Source: Streptomyces nigra
GTDB lineage: Bacteria; Actinomycetota; Actinomycetes; Streptomycetales; Streptomycetaceae
Direction of reading: 5' to 3'
Assembly (NCBI RefSeq): GCF_003074055.1
Contig: NZ_CP029043.1
Coordinates: forward strand, 2,596,501 to 2,660,500
Length of the DNA stretch: 64,000 bases
The translations under genes and the position numbers were made by a program. Positions within the stretch are counted from its first letter, which is position 1; the number at the start of each line of letters is the position of its first letter. Shown piece by piece: positions 10,048 through 18,151 of this stretch. The notes beneath the pieces are model-generated. The model was not told the DNA's origin and made no database searches. It was given only the letters and a program-made list of their open reading frames with translations.

Positions 10048-12309
10048 CTATCCGCGTGCGGTCACCTTGTCCCGGGCCGGGTCCTGCTTCCCGGCGCCCG
10101 TCTCGCCCGCGGGTGCACCGTCGGACTCGCTGACACCGAAGCGCTCGTGGAACCGTCGCAGCGGCCCCGGCGCCCACCAGGTCGCCCGGCCCGTGAGCCG
10201 CATGACCGCCGGGACGAGCAGACTGCGGACGATCATCGCGTCCATCAGCACGGCCAGCGCGATCCCGAGGCCCAGCATCTTGGTGTTGGTCACCCGGGAC
10301 GTGCCGATCGCGACCATCACCACGGCGAGGATCACGGCGGCGGCGGTGATCAGTCCGCCGGTGCGCTGCAGCCCGTGCCGGACCGCCTGCTCGTGGTCAC
10401 CCGTCGCGTCGTACTCCTCCTTGATGCGGGACAGCAGGAACACGCCGTAGTCCATGGAGAGTCCGAAGGCGACGCAGAACATCAGCACCGGCAGGGTCGT
10501 CTCGATCGAGCCCGGGCTGGTGAAGCCCAGCAGCCCGGACAGGTGCCCGTCCTGGAAGACCCAGACCACCGCGCCGAACATCGCCGTCAGACTGAGCGCG
10601 TTGAGCACCACGGCCTGGAGCGGGATCAGCACGCTGCCGGTCAGCAGGAACACCAGCAGCAGGGTGACGACGGCGATGAAGGCGACGGCCGCCGGCAGGC
10701 GCTCGGCTATGGCGTCCTTGGAGTCGACGAGGACCGCCGCGGCGCCGGTCACCTTGGTGTCGAACGGTGCCGGTGCGGCGCGCAGCTCGTGCACGAGGGC
10801 CTGGGCCGGGTCGTCCACCGCCTCGCCCCTGGGGAGCACGGTGAAGTATGCCGACTCGCCCCGCACCAGGGGCCCGTCGACCCGGAGTACCTGCGGCAGC
10901 GCGGAGACCCGCTCCTTGTACGCGGTGTACTCGGCCGGGGTGGCGCGGCCCTCGGCGAGCACCTCCAGGCCGCCGCCGGGGCTGCCCGGGAAGCCGTCCC
11001 GGATGTGCTGCTGGACGACATGGGACTCGGCGCTCGACGGCAGCTGCCGGTCGTCGGCGGTGCCGAACTTCACGCCCAGGAAGGGCAGCCCGAGCAGGAC
11101 CAGCACCGCGGTGGTGCCGAGGGCGAAGAAGGGGGCGCGGCGCATGACGATCCGCGCGGTGCCGGCCCATGCCCCGCCCTGGGTCCGCGCGGGGTCCCCG
11201 GCGGTCTCGTCGGCCCCCGCGGCCTCGGGCCTCCGTCCGCGCCGGAACAGCCGGCGCAGGTCGAGCGCGTTGACCCGGTGCCCGAGCAGGATGAGGGCCG
11301 CGGGCAGCAGGATCAGCGCGGCGGCCGCCGCCAGCAGGACGACCGCGATACCGGCGTAGGCGAAGGACCGCAGGAAGTACTGCGGGAAGAGCAGCATCGC
11401 CGCGAGGGAGACGGCGACGGTGAGCGCCGAGAACAGGACTGTGCGCCCGGCGGTGCGCAGGGTGGTGCCGACCGCGGTCAGCGGCTCCGCTCCGGCCGTC
11501 AGCTCCTCGCGGAAGCGGCGGACGATGAACAGGGCGTAGTCCACCGCGAGCCCGAGGCCGAGGGCCGTGGTGAGGTTCATGGCGAAGACCGACACGTCGG
11601 TGAACTCGGTCAGTCCGCGCAGCACCGCGTTGGTGCCGAGGATCGCCACGATGCCGATGCCGAGGGGCAGCAGGGCCGCCACCGCGCTGCCGAAGACCAT
11701 GACGAGCAGCACCAGGGTGACCGGCAGGGCGATCACCTCGGCCCGGATCAGGTCCTCCTGGATGGTCGTCTGCATCTCGTGCCGTACGGCGACGGGGCCG
11801 CCGACGGAGACCTGCACCGGGCCGTGGGCGCCCCGCAGCTCCGGCGCGATGCGGTCCAGCGTCTCGCCCATCCGCGTCTCGTCGCCGGTGATACGGGCGG
11901 CGATCAGCGCCTCGTGCCCGTCCTCGGCGCGCAGGGCGGGGGCCGAGGCGGCGTCCGCCCGCCAGTAGGAGCCGACGCCGACGACGCCCTTCTCGCGGGC
12001 CAGGCGCGCGGTGAGCTTCTCGGCCTCCGCGGCGACACCCGGGTCGTCCACTGAGGCCTCACCGGCGTCCACCAGGAGCAGCAGGTTGGGCTGGGAGGCG
12101 GGGAACGCCCGCTCCAGGGCCCGGGTGGCGTAGGTGGACTCGGCGTCCGGGTCCTCCCAGCCGCCGCTGCCCAGGCGGTCGGCGACCCCGCTGCCCGCCA
12201 GCACGGCGAGCGCGGTGATCACCAGGGCCACGAGCAGGGAGAGCCGGGGGCGTGCCGTCACGAAACGGGTCCAGCCTCCGACGCGGGGTGAGCTGTCGGC
12301 GTCTTTCAT
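10048..12309 (-). CDS. MMPL-family (RND) transporter
   Basis: A 753-residue membrane protein with the MMPL layout: one N-terminal helix, a ~130-residue extracytoplasmic loop, six helices, a second loop (about 400-520) and six more helices. The RND functional signatures include the segment ALGLGLAVDYALFIVRRF in the first half and AFGLSMDYGVFLLSRI in the second, with the proton-relay Asp-Tyr pairs. Such proteins export lipids or drugs with proton motive force. The ATG ending at 12309 follows AAGGGGAC and is preferred to the in-frame GTG ending at 12327. The divergent TetR gene and two operators in between suggest direct repression by that regulator. Confidence 0.9.
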   Translation of the reverse strand: MKDADSSPRVGGWTRFVTARPRLSLLVALVITALAVLAGSGVADRLGSGGWEDPDAESTYATRALERAFPASQPNLLLLVDAGEASVDDPGVAAEAEKLTARLAREKGVVGVGSYWRADAASAPALRAEDGHEALIAARITGDETRMGETLDRIAPELRGAHGPVQVSVGGPVAVRHEMQTTIQEDLIRAEVIALPVTLVLLVMVFGSAVAALLPLGIGIVAILGTNAVLRGLTEFTDVSVFAMNLTTALGLGLAVDYALFIVRRFREELTAGAEPLTAVGTTLRTAGRTVLFSALTVAVSLAAMLLFPQYFLRSFAYAGIAVVLLAAAAALILLPAALILLGHRVNALDLRRLFRRGRRPEAAGADETAGDPARTQGGAWAGTARIVMRRAPFFALGTTAVLVLLGLPFLGVKFGTADDRQLPSSAESHVVQQHIRDGFPGSPGGGLEVLAEGRATPAEYTAYKERVSALPQVLRVDGPLVRGESAYFTVLPRGEAVDDPAQALVHELRAAPAPFDTKVTGAAAVLVDSKDAIAERLPAAVAFIAVVTLLLVFLLTGSVLIPLQAVVLNALSLTAMFGAVVWVFQDGHLSGLLGFTSPGSIETTLPVLMFCVAFGLSMDYGVFLLSRIKEEYDATGDHEQAVRHGLQRTGGLITAAAVILAVVMVAIGTSRVTNTKMLGLGIALAVLMDAMIVRSLLVPAVMRLTGRATWWAPGPLRRFHERFGVSESDGAPAGETGAGKQDPARDKVTARG

Positions 12310-12385
12310 GGTGCGGGTCCCCTTCACCCTGATCCGGCTGTGCGCAAGGAGGGCAGCATGGAAGCGTCACTGCCATAGACTGGCA

Positions 12386-12434
12386 AACACGAGCGACCGC
12401 TCGCGTTTCAAGAATGCGAGCGGTGACTCGCGTT
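12386..12434. promoter_or_regulatory. Two TetR-type operators between the MMPL transporter and its regulator
   Basis: Dyad 1 at 12390-12403 is CGAGCG-AC-CGCTCG, flanked by AAACA and CGTTT so that symmetry extends outward. Dyad 2 at 12416-12431 is GCGAG-CGGTGA-CTCGC, flanked by AAT and GTTT. Both fit one scheme (AAACnCGAGCG mirrored). They lie 80-120 bases upstream of the transporter start and 36-77 bases before the TetR start. They are very probably the binding sites of the adjacent TetR protein. Confidence 0.75.
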
Positions 12435-12466
12435 TGTCAATCGCGTTCAGGAAGCTGGGGATACGC

Positions 12467-13237
12467 GTGTCCGCCAACCGGGAGAAGGACAGCCCACAGA
12501 GCCAGGAAGACCGCGACAGCCAGGACGGCCGGGAGGGTCAGGACGGCCGAGGCGGCCGGGAAGGTCCGGGCGGCCAGGACGGTCGCGAGAAGGAGCAGCC
12601 GCGCCGCCGCCAGGCCCGCGGCGAGCGCCGTATCGCCCAGCTGCTGGAGGCCGCGGCCGCCGTCTTCACGACCACCGGCTACTCGGCCGCCAGCACCAAC
12701 GCCATCGCCCGTGAGGCCGGCGTCTCGCCCGGCACGCTGTACCAGTTCTTCCCGAACAAGGAGGCGATCGCCATCGAGCTCGGCGGGCGTCTCATGCGGC
12801 AGATGCGCGAGACGTACGGCGAGGCGCTGGCCCCGGTGGACCCCACGACCTCCCTGGAGGAGGCGGTCACCGCGGCCGTCGACCGGTTCATCACGTTCAA
12901 CTGCGACCACCCGGTGTTCTTCACACTGATGCACGGCCCCGACGTCCCCGGCCGGATCGCGGAGGACCACGACGCCCTGCACGCGACCCTGCTGAGTCGC
13001 ATCGAGGCGCTGCTGTCGTCCCTGCTCCCCGACGCCGCCCCGGCCGACCTCACCCGCACCGCCCAGATGTGCCTGGGCCTGTACAAGGCGGGCCTGGAGC
13101 TGGTGCTCGCCCATGAGGGCGCCGAGCGCGAGGCCTATGTGCGGGAGCTGAAGAACGTCCTGATCCGCTATCTCGCGCCGCTGGTGGGCGACCGGATGGG
13201 CCACGCGGAGGCCGCGGGTCCCCTGCCCGGCGTGTGA
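12467..13237 (+). CDS. TetR-family regulator with a low-complexity N-terminal arm
   Basis: A 256-residue regulator if translation starts at the GTG at 12467 (GGGG precedes by 6 bases). Residues 1 to about 50 are a charged Gln/Asp/Gly/Arg-rich repeat of SQDGREGQDGRG type. A normal TetR HTH follows: RIAQLLEAAAAVFTTTGYSA, then STNAIAREAGVSPGTLYQFF and PNKEAIAIEL. The C-terminal ligand-binding domain resembles TetR_C groups controlling efflux. It is divergent from the MMPL transporter and probably represses it. The arm adds roughly 45 residues beyond the usual ~200. A start further in would remove it, but no better ribosome binding site is seen downstream. Confidence 0.85.
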   Translation: MSANREKDSPQSQEDRDSQDGREGQDGRGGREGPGGQDGREKEQPRRRQARGERRIAQLLEAAAAVFTTTGYSAASTNAIAREAGVSPGTLYQFFPNKEAIAIELGGRLMRQMRETYGEALAPVDPTTSLEEAVTAAVDRFITFNCDHPVFFTLMHGPDVPGRIAEDHDALHATLLSRIEALLSSLLPDAAPADLTRTAQMCLGLYKAGLELVLAHEGAEREAYVRELKNVLIRYLAPLVGDRMGHAEAAGPLPGV

Positions 13238-13317
13238 CACCCCGCATCGGGGCGCGTGGGCGCGGTACCCGCCGAACAGGCGTGCTGTGCCGACAGGGCC
13301 GACCTCTCTTGGAGCAG

Positions 13318-13332
13318 TACCCCATAGGGGTA
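13318..13332 (+). promoter_or_regulatory. CsoR-type copper operator upstream of copZ
   Basis: TACCCC-ATA-GGGGTA forms a perfect dyad with 3-base centre at 13318-13332, 67 bases before the copZ start. G/C-tract dyads of this form are the known sites of the copper sensor CsoR, which in Streptomyces represses copZA until Cu(I) binds. The csoR gene itself is not in this window. Confidence 0.8.
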
Positions 13333-13399
13333 TACGGTTGAACGTGATGGGGTCCCCCTGGGCCCCCTCGGCCCCACACGCCTCGACGAGGAGAACGAC

Positions 13400-13639
13400 A
13401 TGACCGCCCAGACCGACACGACCGGTTCCGTCACCGCCGTCTACAAGGTGAGCGGCATGAGCTGCGGGCACTGCGAGGGTGCCGTCTCCGGCGAGATCTC
13501 CGAGCTGCCCGGCGTCAGCTCGGTGAAGGCAGTCGCCTCGACCGGCGAGGTCACCGTGGTCTCGGCCGCCCCGCTGGAGGAGGCCGCCGTGCGCGAGGCC
13601 GTCGACGAGGCCGGTTTCGAACTGGTCGGCCGGATCTGA
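13400..13639 (+). CDS. copZ: CopZ-type copper chaperone (single HMA domain)
   Basis: A 79-residue protein consisting of one heavy-metal-associated ferredoxin-like domain. The metal-binding motif is [10 protein letters not shown] (CxxC) near residue 20, followed by the expected [10 protein letters not shown] and GFELVGRI ends. It would carry Cu(I) in the cytosol to the adjacent P-type ATPase. The ATG at 13400 is preceded by GAGGAGAACGAC. The gene ends 7 bases before copA and is preceded by a CsoR-type dyad, so the pair forms a copper-inducible operon. Confidence 0.92.
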   Translation: MTAQTDTTGSVTAVYKVSGMSCGHCEGAVSGEISELPGVSSVKAVASTGEVTVVSAAPLEEAAVREAVDEAGFELVGRI

Positions 13640-13646
13640 TCCCGCC

Positions 13647-15965
13647 GTGCCCCGCACCACCGGCGATCCGGCGATAGCCGAGGCCCCGGCCTCCCCCGAG
13701 GCGGCCGTCGCCCCCGAGGGAGCCGCTGCTTCCGAGGCGGCCGCCGCTTCCGAGGTCGAGCTGCTCATCGGCGGGATGACCTGCGCGTCCTGCGCGGCCC
13801 GCGTCGAGAAGAAGCTCAACCGCATGGACGGCGTGACCGCCTCGGTGAACTACGCGACCGAGAAGGCGAAGGTCAGCCGGCCCGCCGAGGTCTCGGTCGC
13901 CGATCTGATCGCCGTCGTGGAGCGGACGGGGTACACCGCGCGCGAGCCGGAGCCGCCCCGGCCCGCACCCGAGGAGCCAGGCGCAACCCCGGAGAACACC
14001 GGGGACACCGGGCCGGACTCCTACCGGCAGCGCCTGACCGTCTCCGCGCTGCTCACCGTGCCGGTGATCCTCATGTCGATGGTCCCGGCCCTGCAGTTCG
14101 ACTCCTGGCAGTGGCTCGCGCTCACCCTCGCCGCCCCGGTCGTGGTGTGGGGCGGCCGGCCCTTCCACCGGGCCGCGTTCACCAACGCCCGGCATGGCGC
14201 CGCCACCATGGACACGCTGGTCTCGATGGGCACGCTGGCGGCGTTCGGCTGGTCGCTGTGGGCGCTGTTCCTCGGCGACGCCGGGATGAGCGGGATGCGC
14301 GACGGCTTCTCGTTCACGGTGTCCCGCGGGGAGAGCGCCTCGCAGATCTACCTGGAGGTCGCCTCCGGGGTGGTCACCTTCATCCTCCTCGGCCGCCATC
14401 TGGAGGCACGCGCCAAGCGCCGCGCGGGCGACGCGCTGCGCGCCCTGATGGAGCTGGGCGTGAAGGACGTCGGCGTCCTGCGGGACGGGCGCGAGGTCCG
14501 GGTGCCGGTCGGCGAACTGGCCGTCGGGGACCGGTTCGTCGTACGGCCCGGCGAGAAGATCGCCACCGACGGCACCGTCGTCGAGGGCGCCTCCGCCGTG
14601 GACGCCGCCCTGCTGACCGGGGAGTCGGCGCCGGTGGACGTGGGCGTCGGGGACGCCGTCACCGGGGCCACGGTCAACGCGGGCGGCCGGCTCGTCGTGG
14701 AGGCGACCCGGGTCGGGGAGGACACCCGGCTGGCCCGCATGGCGAAGCTCGTGGAGGAGGCGCAGAACGGCAAGGCCGAGGTGCAGCGGCTCGCCGACCG
14801 GATCTCCGCCGTCTTCGTGCCCGTGGTCATCGTCCTCGCGGTCGCCACCTTCGGCGCCTGGCTCGGCGTCACCGACGACACGGCCGCGGCGTTCACCGCC
14901 GCCGTCGCGGTCCTGATCATCGCCTGCCCGTGCGCGCTGGGCCTGGCCACGCCCACGGCCCTGATGGTCGGCACGGGGCGCGGCGCGCAGCTCGGCATTC
15001 TCATCAAGGGCCCCGAAGTGCTGGAGTCCACGCGCCGGGTCGACACCGTCCTGCTGGACAAGACCGGCACGGTCACCACGGGCCGGATGACGCTTCAGGG
15101 CGTCTACCCCGCCGACGGAGTGGACGAGGGGACGCTGCTGCGGCTCGCGGGCGCCGTGGAGCACGCCTCCGAGCACCCGGTGGCCCGTGCGGTCGCCGCC
15201 GGTGCCGAGGAGCGGGCCGGACGACTGCCCGCCGTCGAAGACTTCGCGAACGTGCCCGGGAAGGGCGTACGCGGCCGTGTGGAGGGCCATGACGTCGCCG
15301 TGGGCCGCCTCGCCGAGAACACCGCCGTCCTGCCCCAGGAGCTGGCCCGCGCCGCCGAGAAGGCCGAGCGGGAGGGCCGTACGGCCGTCGTGGTCGGCTG
15401 GGACGGGTGGGCGCGGGGCGTCCTCGCCGTCGCGGACACGGTGAAGGAGAGCAGCGCCGAGGCGGTCCGCTGGCTGCGCGCGCTGGGGCTCACCCCGATC
15501 CTGCTGACGGGCGACAACCGGCGGGTGGCCGAGGCGGTGGCGCACTCGGTCGGTATCGATCAGGTGATCGCGGAGGTCCTGCCCGAGGAGAAGGTGGAGG
15601 CCGTACGGCGGTTGCGGCGCGAGGGGCGTTCGGTGGCCGTGGTCGGCGACGGCGTCAACGACGCGGCGGCGCTCGCCACCGCCGATCTGGGGCTCGCGAT
15701 GGGGACGGGCACGGACGCGGCGATCGAGGCGAGCGATCTGACGCTGGTGCGAGGTGATCTTCGGGTGGCCGCGGACGCGATCCGGCTGTCCCGGCGGACG
15801 CTGGCCGTCATCAAGGGCAATCTGGTGTGGGCCTTCGGGTACAACGTCGCCGCGCTGCCGCTGGCCGCGGCGGGGCTGCTGAACCCGATGATCGCGGGGG
15901 CCGCCATGGCCTTCTCGTCCGTGTTCGTGGTGACCAACAGCCTGCGTCTGCGGACGTTCCGGTGA
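13647..15965 (+). CDS. copA: Copper-exporting P1B-type ATPase
   Basis: A 772-residue heavy-metal ATPase that pumps Cu(I) outward. Residues 1-30 are Ala/Glu-rich. A cytosolic HMA domain with [15 protein letters not shown] begins near residue 43. The membrane metal site is C427-P-C in [18 protein letters not shown]. The phosphorylation motif DKTGT begins at D471, an SEHPVA motif marks the nucleotide domain, and the hinge reads [12 protein letters not shown]. The final helices contain [11 protein letters not shown], and [15 protein letters not shown] near the C-terminus. These are the CopA signature residues. The GTG start at 13647 lies 7 bases after the copZ stop; the pair is one operon. Confidence 0.95.
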   Translation: MPRTTGDPAIAEAPASPEAAVAPEGAAASEAAAASEVELLIGGMTCASCAARVEKKLNRMDGVTASVNYATEKAKVSRPAEVSVADLIAVVERTGYTAREPEPPRPAPEEPGATPENTGDTGPDSYRQRLTVSALLTVPVILMSMVPALQFDSWQWLALTLAAPVVVWGGRPFHRAAFTNARHGAATMDTLVSMGTLAAFGWSLWALFLGDAGMSGMRDGFSFTVSRGESASQIYLEVASGVVTFILLGRHLEARAKRRAGDALRALMELGVKDVGVLRDGREVRVPVGELAVGDRFVVRPGEKIATDGTVVEGASAVDAALLTGESAPVDVGVGDAVTGATVNAGGRLVVEATRVGEDTRLARMAKLVEEAQNGKAEVQRLADRISAVFVPVVIVLAVATFGAWLGVTDDTAAAFTAAVAVLIIACPCALGLATPTALMVGTGRGAQLGILIKGPEVLESTRRVDTVLLDKTGTVTTGRMTLQGVYPADGVDEGTLLRLAGAVEHASEHPVARAVAAGAEERAGRLPAVEDFANVPGKGVRGRVEGHDVAVGRLAENTAVLPQELARAAEKAEREGRTAVVVGWDGWARGVLAVADTVKESSAEAVRWLRALGLTPILLTGDNRRVAEAVAHSVGIDQVIAEVLPEEKVEAVRRLRREGRSVAVVGDGVNDAAALATADLGLAMGTGTDAAIEASDLTLVRGDLRVAADAIRLSRRTLAVIKGNLVWAFGYNVAALPLAAAGLLNPMIAGAAMAFSSVFVVTNSLRLRTFR

Positions 15966-16025
15966 ATTCGTAGGAAGAACCCCCCCGGACCCCCCTGGAG
16001 TCCTGCGCCGGGCTCACATAAGCTC
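15966..16025. other. Start of a 630-base gap without a recognised gene (15966-16595)
   Basis: The gap between copA and the convergent citrate synthase gene contains, in order: a C-run (15981-16000), a promoter-like sequence, a 9-bp stem, a 33-codon open frame, a strong terminator-like hairpin and the citA terminator, each listed separately. Longer open frames crossing the gap show no family resemblance or coding character. No ribosomal or transfer RNA is recognisable. Confidence 0.6.
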
Positions 16026-16479
16026 TTCACAAGGCTCACGCATCATCCTTACGCTGGAGCCCCGGTCGCCGTATCGGGTCTCTTGCGCACCTAACGGACA
16101 TATGCAAGAGACGCAGATCACAGTGATGTGAACGTAACCATCGAAGGGGTTCGAAGGTCTAAGTTGACGATGTCAGGCGGCGTCTTGGGGGGCGCCCACT
16201 GGCATCTGAGGATGTCTTGGGGGACTTCCTCAGAGTTGCGTTGCCGGGGCACGCATCTCGGGAAGCTTTGAGCGGCCCTCCCGAGTGTGCGCTGTCCCGG
16301 CAGACCGCACAGAACAACCGCATAGATGAGTACGTCGAGTTCTGCTCATTGTGCTCAACAGCGATTCAGGCGCTGTCCTCACAGACGCCCGGCCGGATCC
16401 CGTGGGGGGAATCCGCACCGGGACATGGGAAGGCGCCCTGGACGTCGGCCCGTGGGGGGACCGCCGCCAGGGCGCCTTC
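16026..16479 (+). ncRNA. Candidate orphan transcript: promoter, stems, small ORF and terminator-like hairpin
   Basis: TTCACA (16026-16031) and TACGCT (16050-16055), 18 bases apart, form a plausible promoter. About 25 bases later GTCTCTTGC (16078-16086) pairs perfectly with GCAAGAGAC (16104-16112). A 33-codon frame starts at the ATG near 16171 (MSGGVLGGAHWHLRMSWG...). The unit ends in GAAGGCGCCCTGG (16429-16441) pairing perfectly with CCAGGGCGCCTTC (16467-16479), followed by a pyrimidine run. Together these could be a ~400-base RNA, a leader peptide with attenuator, or the upstream part of a gene whose body was lost. No known RNA family is recognised. Confidence 0.35.
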
Positions 16480-16537
16480 TTCTATGCCCTCATCCGTGTT
16501 CTTCCGGAACGCGTACGTGTCTTCCATGACGCACGGA

Positions 16538-16574
16538 AGCCCCGCACCCGACCTGCTCGGTCGGACACGGGGCT
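16538..16574 (-). terminator. Terminator-like hairpin downstream of citrate synthase
   Basis: AGCCCCG (16538-16544) pairs with CGGGGCT (16568-16574) and an inner CCGACC pairs with GGTCGG, separated by a 3-base mismatch on each side. It sits 22 bases after the citA stop. No long T-run follows, as is common in Streptomyces. Confidence 0.6.
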
Positions 16575-16595
16575 CCAGGACGCGGTGGGGGCGGC

Positions 16596-17885
16596 TCAGC
16601 GCTCCTCGACCGGGACGAAGTCGCGCTCGACGACGCCCGTGTAGATCTGGCGCGGGCGGCCGATACGGGAACCCGGCTCCTTGATCATCTCGTGCCACTG
16701 GGCGATCCAGCCCGGCAGCCGGCCGAGGGCGAACAGGACCGTGAACATCTCGGTCGGGAAGCCCATGGCCCGATAGATCAGGCCGGTGTAGAAGTCCACG
16801 TTCGGGTAGAGGCTGCGCGAGACGAAGTAGTCGTCGGAGAGCGCGTGCTCCTCCAGCTTGAGCGCGATGTCCAGCAGCTCGTCGGACTTGCCGAGAGCGG
16901 AGAGGACGTCGTGCGCGGCGGCCTTGATGATCTTGGCGCGCGGGTCGAAGTTCTTGTAGACCCGGTGGCCGAAGCCCATCAGGCGGACGCCGTCCTCCTT
17001 GTTCTTCACCTTGCGGATGAAGGAGTCGACATCCCCGCCGGACGCCTGGATGCCCTCCAGCATCTCCAGCACGGACTGGTTGGCGCCGCCGTGCAGCGGG
17101 CCCCAGAGCGCGGAGATACCGGCGGAGATCGACGCGAACATGTTCGCCTGCGACGAGCCGACCAGGCGGACCGTGGACGTCGAGCAGTTCTGCTCGTGGT
17201 CCGCGTGCAGGATCAGCAGCTTGTCGAGGGCGGCCACGACGACCGGGTCGAGCTCGAACTCCTGCGCCGGCACCGAGAACGTCATACGCAGGAAGTTCTC
17301 GACGTAGCCGAGGTCGTTGCGCGGGTAGACGAACGGGTGGCCGATCGACTTCTTGTACGCGTACGCGGCGATCGTCGGAAGCTTGGCGAGCAGCCGGATC
17401 GTGGAGAGGTTGCGCTGCGTCTCGTCGAACGGGTTGTGGCTGTCCTGGTAGAAGGTGGACAGCGCGGAGACGACCGAGGACAGCATGGCCATCGGGTGGG
17501 CGTCGCGCGGGAAGCCCTTGTAGAAGTTCTTGACGTCCTCGTGCAGCAGGGTGTGCTGCGTGATGTCGTTCTTGAACGACGAGAGCTCGTCGACCGTCGG
17601 CAGTTCGCCGTTGATGAGCAGGTAGGCGACCTCCAGGAAGGTGGAGCGCTCGGCCAGCTGCTCGATCGGGTAGCCGCGGTAGCGGAGGATGCCCGCCTCG
17701 CCGTCGAGGTAGGTGATGGCGGATTTATACGCGGCCGTGTTGCCGTAGCCGCTGTCCAGCGTCACCAGACCGGTCTGGGCGCGGAGCTTGCCGATGTCGA
17801 AGCCCTTGTCGCCGACGGTGCTGTCGATCACCGGGTAGGTGTACTCGCCGTCGCCGTACCGCACTACTACAGAGTTGTCGCTCAC
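16596..17885 (-). CDS. citA: Citrate synthase
   Basis: A 429-residue type II (hexameric, NADH-sensitive class) citrate synthase that condenses acetyl-CoA and oxaloacetate to enter the TCA cycle. Visible active-site stretches are ILHADHEQNCSTSTVRLVGS, GPLHGGANQSVLEML (catalytic His), MGFGHRVYKNFDPRA (catalytic His and Arg) and NVDFYTGLIYRAMG (catalytic Asp). The N-terminus MSDNSVVVRYGDGEYTYPVI is the usual Streptomyces start. The GTG ending at 17885 has AGGGAAG just upstream and is preferred to an in-frame GTG four codons earlier. It is downstream of, and in the same direction as, the RecD2-like helicase, but the 266-base gap with palindromes suggests its own control. Confidence 0.96.
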   Translation of the reverse strand: MSDNSVVVRYGDGEYTYPVIDSTVGDKGFDIGKLRAQTGLVTLDSGYGNTAAYKSAITYLDGEAGILRYRGYPIEQLAERSTFLEVAYLLINGELPTVDELSSFKNDITQHTLLHEDVKNFYKGFPRDAHPMAMLSSVVSALSTFYQDSHNPFDETQRNLSTIRLLAKLPTIAAYAYKKSIGHPFVYPRNDLGYVENFLRMTFSVPAQEFELDPVVVAALDKLLILHADHEQNCSTSTVRLVGSSQANMFASISAGISALWGPLHGGANQSVLEMLEGIQASGGDVDSFIRKVKNKEDGVRLMGFGHRVYKNFDPRAKIIKAAAHDVLSALGKSDELLDIALKLEEHALSDDYFVSRSLYPNVDFYTGLIYRAMGFPTEMFTVLFALGRLPGWIAQWHEMIKEPGSRIGRPRQIYTGVVERDFVPVEER

Positions 17886-17991
17886 GTCTTCCCTCACCGA
17901 CGTTGTGCCTCATCTTCGAGGTTGCCCTGACTGTCTCTACCCTCCCCCATTCGGCTCAGGAGAGTGCACTCGGGGTCGACCATTGGGCCTA

Positions 17992-18014
17992 TTGGCGGCA
18001 CTGAGTGCCGCCAA
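17992..18014 (-). promoter_or_regulatory. Perfect 10-bp palindrome upstream of citA
   Basis: TTGGCGGCAC and GTGCCGCCAA flank a 3-base centre, a perfect dyad about 110 bases upstream of the citA start and about 140 bases after the helicase stop. It could be an operator for citA or the terminator of the helicase gene; the 3-base centre and lack of T-run favour protein binding. Confidence 0.5.
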
Positions 18015-18061
18015 CCTGCCATCCTGCCCCCTGTCTTGCCCATCTGGAAGTGGTCTGTGAC

Positions 18062-18098
18062 CTTCGCGACTCATTTGATCGATCATTTTTTTCGCGAG
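18062..18098 (-). promoter_or_regulatory. AT-rich nested palindromes in the citA upstream region
   Basis: A perfect TGATCGATCA (18076-18085) lies in an unusually AT-rich stretch and is bracketed by two TTCGCGA words. In a genome above 70% GC such an island next to a central-metabolism gene is a likely promoter or regulator-binding region. No factor can be named from the sequence. Confidence 0.35.
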
Positions 18099-18151
18099 CT
18101 GACGAAAGTCCTGGTCACGGGGGGCTGTGTGCGGGGGCCGGACGGCGGGGT

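Noticed and set aside
16217..16684. 155-codon and 97-codon plus-strand frames in the copA-citA gap
   Set aside because: They run through two strong hairpins and into the citA 3' end antisense, have no ribosome binding site and no family resemblance.
16692..17930. Long plus-strand frame opposite citrate synthase
   Set aside because: Complementary to citA codons; composition typical of a mirrored frame, while citA has all active-site motifs.
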